Positions 38,936 to 48,467 of a DNA stretch of 64,000 nt are shown piece after piece (position 1 is the stretch's first letter; each line of letters opens with the position of its first letter). The translations under genes were made by a program, and so were the position numbers. Location of the stretch: the NCBI RefSeq assembly GCF_003950325.1, contig NZ_PXZH01000001.1, forward strand, positions 965,102 through 1,029,101, read 5' to 3'. Below the pieces are notes generated by a model. The model did no database searches. It had not been told where the DNA came from and was given only the letters and a program-made list of their open reading frames with translations. The DNA comes from Vagococcus humatus. GTDB taxonomy: Bacteria; Bacillota; Bacilli; Lactobacillales; Vagococcaceae.

Positions 38936-38964
38936 AAAGCAACCACTCAGTAAGTGATTGCTTT
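38936..38964 (-). terminator. Terminator of the Tau-like operon
   Basis: AAAGCAA/TTGCTTT with inner CACT/AGTG and A/T flanks overlaps the end of the ATPase gene. Confidence 0.8.
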
Positions 38965-39742
38965 AAGCCCCAATAATATCTAGAATTTCATTTTTGATTG
39001 TCAGATACTTATCATCCACTGAGACACGATGTCTTTCATCTGTCAAGGCTTGGTAAGTATAGTCTAGCTGATATTCTTTTTCAATTTTGCCTGGATTTTT
39101 CGACATCACCCACACTCGGTTACCTAAAGTCATGGCTTCATCAATATCATGGGTAATTAAAAATACTGTAGTTTTCTCTTCTTGCCATAAATCTCTCGTT
39201 AGTCCTTGCATGTTTAAACGAGTTAAAGCGTCTAAAGCGCCAAAAGGCTCATCCATTAAAATCATTTTTGGTTTATTAACCAGTGTTCTAGCAACTGCTA
39301 CCCGTTGTTGCATTCCACCTGATAATTCAAAGGTATGAGCGTCTTTCACGTGCAGTAAGCCAACTTGTTCTAAGATACTTTCTGTTCTTTCTTTTATCAT
39401 AGTAGGATTGACTTGTCTCATTTTTAACCCATATTCAATATTTTCTTGAACAGACATCCATGGGTATAAGGTAGAGTCTTGAAACACTACCCCTCGCTCC
39501 CAACTTGGTTGAGTAATAAGTTTATCTTCCATCTGACAGGTTCCTTTAGTCGGTTGAATAAAACCTGCTATCACTTTTAAAAGAGTACTTTTACCACAAC
39601 CAGATGGTCCTAATACACAAATGAAATCTCCTTGATTAATTTGTTTATCAATTTGTTCAATCGCTGTCACAGGTCCTTTTTTAGAATCATAAACCACTGA
39701 AACTTGATTAATATCGATAAATGCTGGCTTAGTTATTGTCAT
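38963..39742 (-). CDS. ABC importer ATPase (TauB/SsuB-like)
   Basis: The 259-residue ATPase energises the neighbouring permease. Walker A is GPSGCGKST (about 43-51), the Q-loop is VVFQDSTLYPW, the signature LSGGMQQR, and Walker B ILMDEPFGALD. The family carries taurine, alkanesulfonates, nitrate or thiamine precursors. The position beside persulfide-handling genes favours a sulfonate substrate. It follows the binding-protein gene by one base and is the last gene of the operon tauC-tauA-tauB-like. Confidence 0.88.
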   Translation of the reverse strand: MTITKPAFIDINQVSVVYDSKKGPVTAIEQIDKQINQGDFICVLGPSGCGKSTLLKVIAGFIQPTKGTCQMEDKLITQPSWERGVVFQDSTLYPWMSVQENIEYGLKMRQVNPTMIKERTESILEQVGLLHVKDAHTFELSGGMQQRVAVARTLVNKPKMILMDEPFGALDALTRLNMQGLTRDLWQEEKTTVFLITHDIDEAMTLGNRVWVMSKNPGKIEKEYQLDYTYQALTDERHRVSVDDKYLTIKNEILDIIGA

Positions 39743-39743
39743 C

Positions 39744-40790
39744 TTATTTCATCTCTTTCATGGCTTGTTCAATGTATAGAGGTTGGATAAATTGATTAAT
39801 TTGTTCCATAGTTGGTTCTTGTTGAATCGTTTGTTGTTTATGTAAAAATGTGGCTGTTTGTGAAAAGACTTTAGCAAAATCTCCTGGTTCTTCACTAGTG
39901 CCTAAATATTTATCAGAAAGTAATTCCTCTCCAGTTAGCCAAAGTGTTCCTTCCATTTGTTTTAATGCCTCTGCTTTTGTAATGTCTAATTCTTTAGCGG
40001 CTAAATCAGCTGCGGTTTCTGCGTCTTTTCGGTAAAAATTTCCTCCTTCTAAGTTAGCTCTTAAAAAGTCACGAGTTAAGTCTGGATATTTTTCTAAAAA
40101 GCCATCTCGGCCTAGCGTGATATTCGCTGTAACATAGCCATCTTTAGCTAAATCAGCACTGGATAGTAAACTTGTGCCATCTTCAAGCAACTGGTCAAGA
40201 GTAGGTTGCCATGTATAAGCTGCGTCAATATCTCCTCGTTTCCAAGCAGCTACAATATCTAAGGTATTCATATCTAATAAAGTTACTTTATCTGTTAAAT
40301 GATATTTTTCTAGTGTATTCAGCAAACTAAAGTGAGAAGTAGATGAAAAAGGTGTAGCTATTTTTTTGCCAGCTAACTGGTCCATTTGTTTAACTCCTGA
40401 AGCATTTCGTACCACTAACTGTTCATTTGTTCCAATCACTTCATTGATCCAAATAAGTTTAACAGGCAACTGATTTGCCAAAGCGACTACCCCATTTGTG
40501 TGTCCCATAGTAGCAAAATCAATACTCCCTGATGAAAAGGCCTTGTTAGCATCTACACCACTATCAAATACCACAAAATTAGTTTTAATTCCTTTTTCTT
40601 TAAAATACGGATCATAAAACTGTTTAGCTCTTGCTACAGTTTCATCATTTGGCACACGTAAAATACCAATATTTACTTCTTTAGGTTGTCCTGTTTTACT
40701 GGATGTTTCTTTCGTGCATCCTTGTAAAACGATGACTAGTAAACTAAGTGCAACTAGTAGTAACCACTTACTTTTATTTCTCTTTTTCAT
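39744..40790 (-). CDS. ABC importer substrate-binding lipoprotein (TauA/SsuA-like)
   Basis: The 348-residue lipoprotein has a signal ending in VLQGC with Cys25 as lipid anchor. The periplasmic-binding-like body follows: VNIGILRVPNDETVARAKQF, FDSGVDANKAFSSGSIDFATMGHTNGVVAL, then GKKIATPFSSTSHFSLL and AAYTWQPTLDQL. This fold and order match taurine/sulfonate binding proteins. The ATG at 40790 follows AAAGGA and overlaps the permease stop as TAATG. The ligand is not proven from sequence. Confidence 0.87.
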   Translation of the reverse strand: MKKRNKSKWLLLVALSLLVIVLQGCTKETSSKTGQPKEVNIGILRVPNDETVARAKQFYDPYFKEKGIKTNFVVFDSGVDANKAFSSGSIDFATMGHTNGVVALANQLPVKLIWINEVIGTNEQLVVRNASGVKQMDQLAGKKIATPFSSTSHFSLLNTLEKYHLTDKVTLLDMNTLDIVAAWKRGDIDAAYTWQPTLDQLLEDGTSLLSSADLAKDGYVTANITLGRDGFLEKYPDLTRDFLRANLEGGNFYRKDAETAADLAAKELDITKAEALKQMEGTLWLTGEELLSDKYLGTSEEPGDFAKVFSQTATFLHKQQTIQQEPTMEQINQFIQPLYIEQAMKEMK

Positions 40791-41563
40791 TAGTCCATTC
40801 CTTTCCAAAAGACAAGTTTTCTCTCTAACTTTTGCAAACCAAAATCAATTAAAATACCAGTTAATCCCATGATAATAATCCCAAAAAACATCACATTACT
40901 TTTTAAATATTTAGAGGCATCAATCACCATCCAGCCAATACCAGATGTTGCTGCTACCATTTCGGCTGCCACTAAGGTCGTGTATGACACACCTACTGCA
41001 GTTCTAATTCCGGTAAATATTTCAGGCAAACAAGCTGGCAAGATAATGGTTTTAAAAATCTGTTTACGGTTTGCTCCTAAAGTCTGAGCACTTAGAATGT
41101 AATTAGGATTAATTTTATTCGTTGCTGCTATACATGAGATATAAATAGGGGCAAATGCTGCTAAAAAAAGTAGCATAATTTTAGAAGCTTGACCAATTCC
41201 CATCCACATAACTAATAGCGTATAGTAAGCAAGCGGTGGAATAGGTCGATAAAATTGAACAAAAGAATCAATGACTGCATGGACTTTTTGCGAATAACCA
41301 CTTAATAACCCTAAAGGAATTCCTAATATAATAGCAAAAAAAGTAGCGGAAATTAATCGGTAAAAACTCACACCTAAATGAGACCAGAAAGAAATGTTAT
41401 TATAGCCATGTTTTATGATATCGATGCCTGTTAACACTACTTCTTTAGGGGCTGGTAAAATGACAGCAGGTATCAGTTCTATTTTAGTTACCGCAAACCA
41501 TAAAATTAAAACCAACAACCAAATACTTAAGGTTATACCCTGATAGTTTTTCTTTTCTTTCAT
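40790..41563 (-). CDS. ABC importer permease (TauC/SsuC-like)
   Basis: The 257-residue permease has about six membrane helices and the cytoplasmic EAA loop (AAQTLGANRKQIFKTIILPACLPEIFTGIRTAVG). It is the first gene of the importer operon. Its start at 41563 lies 31 bp after a terminator hairpin that ends the upstream reductase gene, with no obvious promoter between. It may therefore depend on read-through. Confidence 0.88.
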   Translation of the reverse strand: MKEKKNYQGITLSIWLLVLILWFAVTKIELIPAVILPAPKEVVLTGIDIIKHGYNNISFWSHLGVSFYRLISATFFAIILGIPLGLLSGYSQKVHAVIDSFVQFYRPIPPLAYYTLLVMWMGIGQASKIMLLFLAAFAPIYISCIAATNKINPNYILSAQTLGANRKQIFKTIILPACLPEIFTGIRTAVGVSYTTLVAAEMVAATSGIGWMVIDASKYLKSNVMFFGIIIMGLTGILIDFGLQKLERKLVFWKGMD

Positions 41564-41594
41564 TTTTTTCTCCTAACTCATCATTAGCGAAAAA

Positions 41595-41620
41595 CTCGCC
41601 TCCTAATGTTAGAAGGCGAG
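41595..41620 (-). terminator. Hairpin between the CoA-disulfide reductase and tau-like genes
   Basis: CTCGCCT (41595-41601) pairs with AGGCGAG (41614-41620) with an inner CTAA/TTAG. On the minus strand GTTTTTC follows. The short T run may give partial termination. Confidence 0.75.
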
Positions 41621-41639
41621 GTAGTCGCATAACCTAATT

Positions 41640-43343
41640 TTATAATAAATCGAAACGATAGTTGGTCACAATAGGTTCACGGCCAGTGGTTACATCATTA
41701 AAGTATTCATACATACATACTCCTAAGAATGAACCTACCATATTGTAAACATTTGTATATCCCATATTTCCTAAAGCACGCACCATGTTGTAGCTACGTT
41801 GACTAGATAAACAGTGAACATAAACAGGTCGATCAGTTGGAATTTCATCTAATCTATTTCTAAATTCACTTAATGGAATATTAACCGCTCCTTTAATGTG
41901 TCCTTCTTGGAATTCTGGACGTTCCCGAGCGTCGATGATACATGCACCTGACTCTACTAAACTACGAACTTGTGTCACAGGTACTTGTTTAAATTCTCCG
42001 TTTAACACATTTAAACCAACAAGAGCTGCAAAGTTCACTGCATCTTTTGGTGTCGCATACATAGGTGAATAAGCTAATTCTAAACTAGCTAAATCTTCTA
42101 ATGTTCCACCTAAAGTAATAGCTGTAGCAATCACGTTAATACGTTTATCTGCATTTCCTAAACCAATAGCTTGCGCTCCCATAATCTTGCCTGAAGGAGT
42201 TGCATAAATTAATTTAAAGTAAATAGGTTTTGCATCTGGCATTAAACCAACTTTATCTTTTGGAATTACATAAGCAATATCATAAGCGATGCCTTCTGCT
42301 TGTAATTCTTTTTCATTCATACCAGTACAAGCAGCATTTAAATTGAAACATTGTACAACAGATGAACCAATAACACCGGGGTTGTGGTTAGTTCGACCAT
42401 ACATGTCGTCTGCTGCTGCACGAGCTTGCATTTGTGCAGGAAATGCCATAGTTAATTGAGTTCTTTTCTTCGTTAGCATGTGAGTCACTTCAATCGCATC
42501 ACCCACTGCATAAACATGAGGTAAGTTAGTATGATAATTGTGGTCAACTTTAATTGCTCCACGTTCATTTAATTCAACCCCAATTTTTTTAGCTAAGCCA
42601 GTTTCTGGACGAACCCCAATTGCCATAATAACAACTTCAGCAGTCACTTCTTTACCAGAATTTAAGATAACTTTATCTGTTCCAACTGTTTTTAGAGCAT
42701 CTTCTAAAATAAGCTCTACACCATGATCATGAATTTCTTTATGTAAAATTTGTGCCATATCGTAGTCAAATGGTGCCATAACTTGATTAGCAGCTTCAAT
42801 AATTGTGACGTTTTTATCTGCTAAACGGAAGTTTTCAGCTACCTCTAATCCGATAAAGCCAGCTCCAATAACTGCAATGTTTTTCACATTATTGTCTTCA
42901 ACAAAAGCCGCAATTTTTTTGATGTCTACAACATTACGAACAGTGAAAACATGTTGTTGATTGATTCCTTCAATTGATTGAGGAACAATTGGACTAGCAC
43001 CTGGAGCTAACATTAACTCATCATAATGATCCGTTGAAAGTTCTCCTGTTAAAGTGTTTTTGATAGTAACTTCTTGTTTAGTAGCATCTACATCAACAAC
43101 TTCTGAGTTAACGTGTGCTTCAATATTATATTGTTTTTTAAATTGTTCTGGTGACATTAAAACTAAGTTATCAGAATTTTCTACAATACCACTTAAATGG
43201 AAAGGAAGTGCACAGTTAGAAAAAGAAACGTGAGGACCTCTCTCAAACATAACAACTTCTGCAGATTCATCTAATCTTCTCACACGAGCTGCTGTTGAAG
43301 CTCCTCCAGCAACGCCGCCTACTACTAATACTCGTTTACTCAT
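41640..43343 (-). CDS. CoA-disulfide/persulfide reductase with C-terminal rhodanese domain
   Basis: The 567-residue flavoprotein joins a pyridine-nucleotide-disulfide reductase (FAD motif VGGVAGGAST at 8-17; active-site SFSNC with Cys44; NAD motif VIGAGFIGLE) to a rhodanese domain. The rhodanese active site is HCLSSQRS with Cys511. Fusions of this type reduce CoA persulfide or polysulfide using NADH or NADPH, releasing sulfide. It lies 19 bp after the first YeeE/YedE gene, so uptake and reduction are probably coexpressed. Confidence 0.93.
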   Translation of the reverse strand: MSKRVLVVGGVAGGASTAARVRRLDESAEVVMFERGPHVSFSNCALPFHLSGIVENSDNLVLMSPEQFKKQYNIEAHVNSEVVDVDATKQEVTIKNTLTGELSTDHYDELMLAPGASPIVPQSIEGINQQHVFTVRNVVDIKKIAAFVEDNNVKNIAVIGAGFIGLEVAENFRLADKNVTIIEAANQVMAPFDYDMAQILHKEIHDHGVELILEDALKTVGTDKVILNSGKEVTAEVVIMAIGVRPETGLAKKIGVELNERGAIKVDHNYHTNLPHVYAVGDAIEVTHMLTKKRTQLTMAFPAQMQARAAADDMYGRTNHNPGVIGSSVVQCFNLNAACTGMNEKELQAEGIAYDIAYVIPKDKVGLMPDAKPIYFKLIYATPSGKIMGAQAIGLGNADKRINVIATAITLGGTLEDLASLELAYSPMYATPKDAVNFAALVGLNVLNGEFKQVPVTQVRSLVESGACIIDARERPEFQEGHIKGAVNIPLSEFRNRLDEIPTDRPVYVHCLSSQRSYNMVRALGNMGYTNVYNMVGSFLGVCMYEYFNDVTTGREPIVTNYRFDLL

Positions 43344-43362
43344 AACTAAATTCCTCCAATAA

Positions 43363-44658
43363 TTATTTTTTATTTGGAATAATACATACTTTACCAGCGA
43401 AAGCTTTTAAGCCAACTATACCGCCTAGAGTTAACGCAATTAAGAATACCCAGCCTGATAGAGAGAAGTTTGTAATAGCTGAATATAGTGCTCCGATATT
43501 ACATCCTTTGGCCATTCTAGAGCCAACTCCCATCATTAACCCACCTACTGCAAAGTATACCCCATCTTTTCCTTTAAATCTAAAATTAAACTTGAAGCGT
43601 CCTGCCAATAAGAAAGCAATCAATGAACCAAACACTAGCCCAATATTACGAATAGTTCCACCATCTTGTAATAAACCAGCATTGACTTTTTCTAAGATAC
43701 TTTCAAAGGCTGGAGACTCAAAAGTCATTCCCAATTTTTGAAGAACATACACATCTAACACTGTAAAAGCAGAAGTAACTCCCCAAGCTTTTTGAGTGGT
43801 AATTAGAATAAAGATAGAGACAACAGATAATAAAATAGCTCCTGTTACAAAACTCCAACGTTCAATAAAGAATTTATGATAAGTTTCAAAACTTGTCCAC
43901 TTAAATGCTTGTGCATCTTTTAGTGGTTGTTCAAATACTTCATAATCTGACTTAGGATCCGCATAGGTTCCTGCTTGTTTACGTTTGTCTTCGTAACGAC
44001 GAGTTATCCAGTAAAGAACTCCTAGTAACACTAATGTAATGACAACAGCGCCAACAAATCCTACATAATCAGGTAAGTAGACTTGAAAGCCAACTTTACC
44101 TACAGAAGACTCATCGATCACATAACGTAACCAGTGTCCTGGTGCTGCACCTAAGACAAAGAAAGGCAAAGCAATAATTGCATGTCCTTCCCCTTCACCA
44201 AAGTCAGCTAAAGTTCCAGAAGCACAACCACCAGCTAACATCATTCCTACACCAAAAATAAACCCACCTAAAATAGTTGCAATATTAGTAAAGGCTACAT
44301 TTTGAGTACCAGGGATAATTGCTTCCCCTTCTTTAGCAACCATGGCTGTTACTGCTCCATTTGAAGCTGCAAACCATTGAATTCCTAAGGCTAAAAACAT
44401 AGTAACAGCTAGCATTAAAATTAATGCTTTAGTTAGACTGCCTTCTCCTCTTACATAAATCCGTTTAACTCCACCAGCAAAACCAAATCTAGAACGAGTT
44501 AAAATATACCCTAACAAAACTCCTGCTAATAAATACATTGGCAAACTGGCCTTAGTTTGTCCTAAAGCATAACCTGCCCAAGCTAATATGGCGATTAAAA
44601 TAACTCCTATAATGGGTTGTTGACTATTTAAGCCCATTTGTTCAAAGTTCTTTTTCAT
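43363..44658 (-). CDS. YeeE/YedE-family sulfur transporter (paralogue 1)
   Basis: The 431-residue membrane protein has two homologous halves. The conserved cysteine motifs are GGCASG in the first half and KGCNIGALY in the second, the pattern of the TsuA/YeeE thiosulfate transporter family. The segment ITNFSLSGWVF is shared with its neighbour. The ATG at 44658 lies nine bases after GAGAGG; an ATG at 44667 would abut the ribosome site. It sits between paralogue 2 and the rhodanese reductase. Confidence 0.88.
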   Translation of the reverse strand: MKKNFEQMGLNSQQPIIGVILIAILAWAGYALGQTKASLPMYLLAGVLLGYILTRSRFGFAGGVKRIYVRGEGSLTKALILMLAVTMFLALGIQWFAASNGAVTAMVAKEGEAIIPGTQNVAFTNIATILGGFIFGVGMMLAGGCASGTLADFGEGEGHAIIALPFFVLGAAPGHWLRYVIDESSVGKVGFQVYLPDYVGFVGAVVITLVLLGVLYWITRRYEDKRKQAGTYADPKSDYEVFEQPLKDAQAFKWTSFETYHKFFIERWSFVTGAILLSVVSIFILITTQKAWGVTSAFTVLDVYVLQKLGMTFESPAFESILEKVNAGLLQDGGTIRNIGLVFGSLIAFLLAGRFKFNFRFKGKDGVYFAVGGLMMGVGSRMAKGCNIGALYSAITNFSLSGWVFLIALTLGGIVGLKAFAGKVCIIPNKK

Positions 44659-44683
44659 ATTAAGCATCCTCTCTTATGATGTT

Positions 44684-45949
44684 TTATGCCGTCCATTTTT
44701 TAGCAAATTTGTTGCCAATAATGCCGCCACCGACTAAAGCGATTAAGAAAATCCAACCAGATAATGAGAAGTTAGCAATAGGAGTATATAAAGCCCCTAC
44801 GTTACAACCATTAGATAAACGTGTTCCAAATCCCATAGTAATACCACCTAAAGCATATAATGCCGCTTCTTTACCAGTTAAGTGCATTTCAGACATAAAG
44901 GTGCGTTTAAATTGTCCAGAAGTTAATAAGAAAATTAACGTTCCAAATAAAATACCAAAGTTTTGCACACTAACGCCATTTTCTAATAAAGGATTAGCAT
45001 AAAATTCAGGTGCCATTTTAGTGAAACTTGCTAAAGAATCAGCTGAAACACCAAACAACATTAAGAATTTTCCAAACCACATACCGTAAGGAGTAGAAGC
45101 ACCCCAACCAGCTTTAGTTACGCCCATCATCACTGTAAAGATAATCGTTAAAATAACTGCTCCTTGTTTTAATGTCCAAGGAGAAACAAATAAATGATAG
45201 TAAGTTTTTTCACTTTTCACTGTAAAGTTTTCTACATCTACAGTTTCTTTATTATCTTGCATTTTTTCAGAAAGGACTCCGTGATAAGTATTCGCTTGAC
45301 GGCGTTTTTTTTCGTATAAATAAGATAGTGCCACTACAATTAAAGCAAAAATTCCTGTTAAAATAAGGGCACCTAGATAACCATTTGTTCCATCATTTTT
45401 AAACCAGTCAGGTAAAAACACACCATTTGTTCCTAAAGCTTTACCTGTTTCAGATGTAAATAATGAATGAATGATCCAGCCTTGAGAGTTTTGAACAGGA
45501 TAGCCTAAAAAGACTCCCATACAAAAGAATATTAAAGTCACACCTGCACGAGGTAAGGCAGTGATTAAATCTGTTAACACACCAGAGGCACAACAAGATG
45601 AAAAGGCCATACCAAATCCGAATAAAATACCACCTAAAATTAATCCTAAGTTAATGGGATTAACCCATAAATCAAATTGTGTGGCATCTGCTAAGAAGAA
45701 ATAACCTGTTGAAGCTAGCGCAGTTAAAAAGAATAATAGCATTAACGTTCTCATTAATTTTGTAGAACCAGTATTATACGCTCGGTTAACACTTCCAGCA
45801 AAACCTGTATAGGCTCTAGATAGTGTATAACCTAAACCTAAACCAAACAGTAACCGAATAAATAAAACATTAGAAGCTAGCATTGTTTTTCCAGCAATCA
45901 ATAAAACAATTAATAAAATAAATCCAACAATATTTTCTTTTTTATTCAT
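44684..45949 (-). CDS. YeeE/YedE-family sulfur transporter (paralogue 2)
   Basis: The 421-residue membrane protein is a paralogue of the next gene. The cysteine motifs are SCCASG (two adjacent Cys) and NGCNVGALY. Matching landmarks include GFAGSVNRAY and IANFSLSGWIF. Tandem duplication followed by divergence is likely. The ATG at 45949 follows AAGGAGAG; an upstream ATG at 45988 has no site. A good promoter precedes it, so it heads the sulfur operon. Confidence 0.88.
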   Translation of the reverse strand: MNKKENIVGFILLIVLLIAGKTMLASNVLFIRLLFGLGLGYTLSRAYTGFAGSVNRAYNTGSTKLMRTLMLLFFLTALASTGYFFLADATQFDLWVNPINLGLILGGILFGFGMAFSSCCASGVLTDLITALPRAGVTLIFFCMGVFLGYPVQNSQGWIIHSLFTSETGKALGTNGVFLPDWFKNDGTNGYLGALILTGIFALIVVALSYLYEKKRRQANTYHGVLSEKMQDNKETVDVENFTVKSEKTYYHLFVSPWTLKQGAVILTIIFTVMMGVTKAGWGASTPYGMWFGKFLMLFGVSADSLASFTKMAPEFYANPLLENGVSVQNFGILFGTLIFLLTSGQFKRTFMSEMHLTGKEAALYALGGITMGFGTRLSNGCNVGALYTPIANFSLSGWIFLIALVGGGIIGNKFAKKWTA

Positions 45950-45992
45950 GAAGACTCTCCTTCCGTTTGTTTGTGTTTTCACGAACAAATTA

Positions 45993-46020
45993 ATTATATA
46001 ATAATTAGTGAATTTTTCAA
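45993..46020 (-). promoter_or_regulatory. Promoter of the YeeE-YeeE-CoADR operon
   Basis: On the minus strand, -35 TTGAAA (46015-46020), a 16-bp spacer and -10 TATAAT (45993-45998) lie 44 bp before the start codon. No CsoR/CstR-type operator with a GC-rich core is visible. Confidence 0.8.
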
Positions 46021-46424
46021 TGCTTTTACAAACTTTTCTTGAACTTTACCTGAAAACCACCATTAAACAGTTTACATTCAAGCACTTTTATAAATAACAT
46101 AAAAAACAAGTGATTTATATGTGAAATTTATCCAAACAAGCTTTTATAAAAAATAACTTAGCTAAAATAAAATGATGAAAAAACTATCTTTATTCAAACA
46201 TCCCTTATCAGGTCTTTAACTCCCTTAATTAGAATAACTATAATTACGTTTTTTTTTAGTCATATTTATAGAAGTAGTCTATTTTACTGTTTACCTGATT
46301 GACTCACTAACTCATGATTAAGAAACAAATTCTCTTGCATTGCTAAGTTTTTCCGCTTATTTAACCCTACTTTTAAAATAATTTCCTACCAAATAAAGAA
46401 AACGTTTACTTACTTAACCTGTGA
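46021..46424. other. Long AT-rich intergenic region
   Basis: About 400 bp lie between the divergent YeeE and iminopeptidase genes. Apart from the two promoters at its ends I see no gene, terminator or structured RNA. An 18-codon frame near 46340 on the minus strand lacks support. Confidence 0.5.
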
Positions 46425-46430
46425 TATACT
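46422..46430 (+). promoter_or_regulatory. Extended -10 promoter of the iminopeptidase gene
   Basis: TGA-TATACT at 46422-46430 is followed at 46438-46444 by the ribosome site AAAGGAGG region. Confidence 0.6.
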
Positions 46431-46453
46431 TGGTTAAAAAGGAGGACTTGCTG

Positions 46454-47341
46454 ATGAAAATAATTGAAGGCTATATGCCTTATCTTGAGTATCAAACTTA
46501 CTACCGTATCCTTCAACCAGACCACCCTGCTCACTCTAAAACACCAATTGTGTTACTTCACGGTGGCCCTGGGTCTACTCACAATTACTTTGAATTATTA
46601 GATGATTTAGCTTTAAACAACCGTCCTGTTATTATGTACGATCAATTAGGTTGCGGAAAATCTTTTGTGGAAAATCGACCAGATCTTTGGAAAGCTGAAA
46701 CATGGATGAACGAATTAATTGCTTTAAGACATCACCTTAACTTAGACTCTATCCACTTACTAGGACAGTCTTGGGGAGGAATGTTGGCTATTCAATACTT
46801 GTGTGATTATCAACCTAAGGGAATTCAAAGTTTAATTTTGTCTAGCACCTTACCTGCGGCTATTATGTGGAAAGAAGAAACTCACCGCTTAATTCGTTTA
46901 ATGGATGAAAAAGATCAACTAGCCATCCAACAAGCAGAAGCATCAGGAAACTTTACTGAGCCGAATTATTTAAAAGCAAATGAAAAATTTATGATTAGAC
47001 ATGCTGCCGACCTTCCTTCTGATAGTTCTCCTGAACCTTTACGCCGAAAAAAACAAAGTGGCGCAGCTTCTTACCTCACTGCTTGGGGACCAAATGAATA
47101 TAATCCTACAGGAACTCTAGCTAATTGGGATTACCGAGATCAGCTAGATAAAATCAATGTGCCAACCTTAATTACTAGTGGGACAGATGACCTATGTACC
47201 CCGCTGATTGCCAAAACGATGTATGATTTAATCCCTAATAGTTCTTGGGAGCTTTTCCCTAAAAGCCGACATATGCCTTTTGTGGATGAAAATAGCACTT
47301 ATTTATCTCAGTTAAATAAATGGCTAGATGATCATGAATAA
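46454..47341 (+). CDS. Proline iminopeptidase (alpha/beta hydrolase)
   Basis: The 295-residue alpha/beta hydrolase belongs to the S33 proline iminopeptidase family, which removes N-terminal proline from peptides. It has the oxyanion-hole motif HGGPG (36-40), the nucleophile elbow GQSWGG with Ser106, and the acid in SGTDDLCTP. The His lies in SRHMPF near the C-terminus. The ATG at 46454 follows AAGGAGG; the in-frame ATG at 46421 precedes the -10 box. It is monocistronic. Confidence 0.9.
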   Translation: MKIIEGYMPYLEYQTYYRILQPDHPAHSKTPIVLLHGGPGSTHNYFELLDDLALNNRPVIMYDQLGCGKSFVENRPDLWKAETWMNELIALRHHLNLDSIHLLGQSWGGMLAIQYLCDYQPKGIQSLILSSTLPAAIMWKEETHRLIRLMDEKDQLAIQQAEASGNFTEPNYLKANEKFMIRHAADLPSDSSPEPLRRKKQSGAASYLTAWGPNEYNPTGTLANWDYRDQLDKINVPTLITSGTDDLCTPLIAKTMYDLIPNSSWELFPKSRHMPFVDENSTYLSQLNKWLDDHE

Positions 47342-47347
47342 ATAAAA

Positions 47348-47377
47348 AAAAGAGGGGCTATTAACAGCCTCTCTTTT
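47348..47377. terminator. Bidirectional terminator, iminopeptidase / cupin gene
   Basis: AAAAGAGGGGCT pairs with AGCCTCTCTTTT (one G-T pair, 6-nt loop) between convergent genes. Confidence 0.85.
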
Positions 47378-47392
47378 TATTCGTTATACTTA

Positions 47393-47815
47393 TTAATCTT
47401 CATTAGGATCATCAATTGCATCTTGATGAGTTGGGTGAACAGTTCCAGGTAAGTGATCTGGTCCTGCATAAATCGTATATAATTTAAGTGGTTGATCACC
47501 TGTATTAATCACATTATGCCATGTGTCAGCTGGAACGAAAATAGCAAAATCATCTGCTACAGGTGCTTCAAAGGTCAAGTTGTCTTCACTAGGACCCATT
47601 TTACAAATACCTGTTCCTTGTTCTACACGTAAAAATTGATCAATACCTTCGTGAATTTCTAAACCAATGTCATCTCCTGGTTGAATAGTCATAACTGTTA
47701 CTTGAAGTTTTTCACCTGTCCAAATAGTGGTTCTAAAATTTTCATTTTGAAGAGTCATTTCTTCGATATTTTCTACAACAGGTTGTTTCCCTCGATCTGA
47801 ATAGTCAATTGTCAT
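47393..47815 (-). CDS. Cupin-domain protein
   Basis: The 140-residue single-cupin protein has motif 1 DDIGLEIHEGIDQFLRVEQG and motif 2 PADTWHNVINTG. These place one Glu, a His pair and a second His as metal ligands. Such proteins include small isomerases and dioxygenases; no specific reaction can be assigned. It follows an AGGAGGTATTCACAC site and stands alone. Confidence 0.85.
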   Translation of the reverse strand: MTIDYSDRGKQPVVENIEEMTLQNENFRTTIWTGEKLQVTVMTIQPGDDIGLEIHEGIDQFLRVEQGTGICKMGPSEDNLTFEAPVADDFAIFVPADTWHNVINTGDQPLKLYTIYAGPDHLPGTVHPTHQDAIDDPNED

Positions 47816-47921
47816 GTGTGAATACCTCCTAAGAATTCATTATTTAATTAATAAATTAAGTATACACGATTTCTAACTAAAAAGATAATAATTAGTATTA
47901 TTTAATAATTATTCTAATCAA

Positions 47922-48383
47922 CTAGATAGAAAACCAATTTTGGAGTAATTGTAAAATACAATAAGTCATACCGGCTGCAATAACTGGCCCTGCAGCAACT
48001 CCTTTTAATAACACTACTCCCATAATAGTTCCAAAGACTAAAGCAACGGTTATTTCGGGATTTTGTCCAATCAAACCTACACCTTTTGCAGATAATATAG
48101 CGACTAAAATACCGCAACCAATAGCTACCCAACCTGCTGGAGATTTAAAAGAATTGATTAAATCCTTTAATCCGATACTACCTGTAGCAATTGGTACTAA
48201 AATAGCTGCTGAGATAACAGTTACCCCTAAATTAATCCCTTTTGCAGAAAGATAGTCAAAAACTTTACCAGAAATAGGCAAAGCCTTCATAATTAAAATA
48301 AAAGCAGTAGCAATTAAAAGACTTTTATTTTTAGCAAGTGCTGCAATACCTAAAATAAGTAATAAAAAAAGCCAACTTTCCAT
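47922..48383 (-). CDS. DUF441 membrane protein
   Basis: The 153-residue hydrophobic protein has about four helices (MESWLFLLLILGIAALAKN, VTVISAAILVPIATG, PAGWVAIGCGILVAIL, VALVFGTIMGVVLL) and matches the DUF441 (YtwI) family. Function unknown. It lies 84 bp downstream of the TPM gene on the same strand but is not clearly in the same operon. Confidence 0.88.
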   Translation of the reverse strand: MESWLFLLLILGIAALAKNKSLLIATAFILIMKALPISGKVFDYLSAKGINLGVTVISAAILVPIATGSIGLKDLINSFKSPAGWVAIGCGILVAILSAKGVGLIGQNPEITVALVFGTIMGVVLLKGVAAGPVIAAGMTYCILQLLQNWFSI

Positions 48384-48467
48384 GAGAACACCCTTTACTA
48401 TATATATTCTAAATCTTCTTGTCTATTGTAAGCACAAATCTAGAAGTTCTCAACTAATTAACTTAAT

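Noticed and set aside
46321..46375. 18-codon minus-strand frame (MQENLFLNHE)
   Set aside because: Too short, with a poor ribosome site and no neighbour relation; likely chance.
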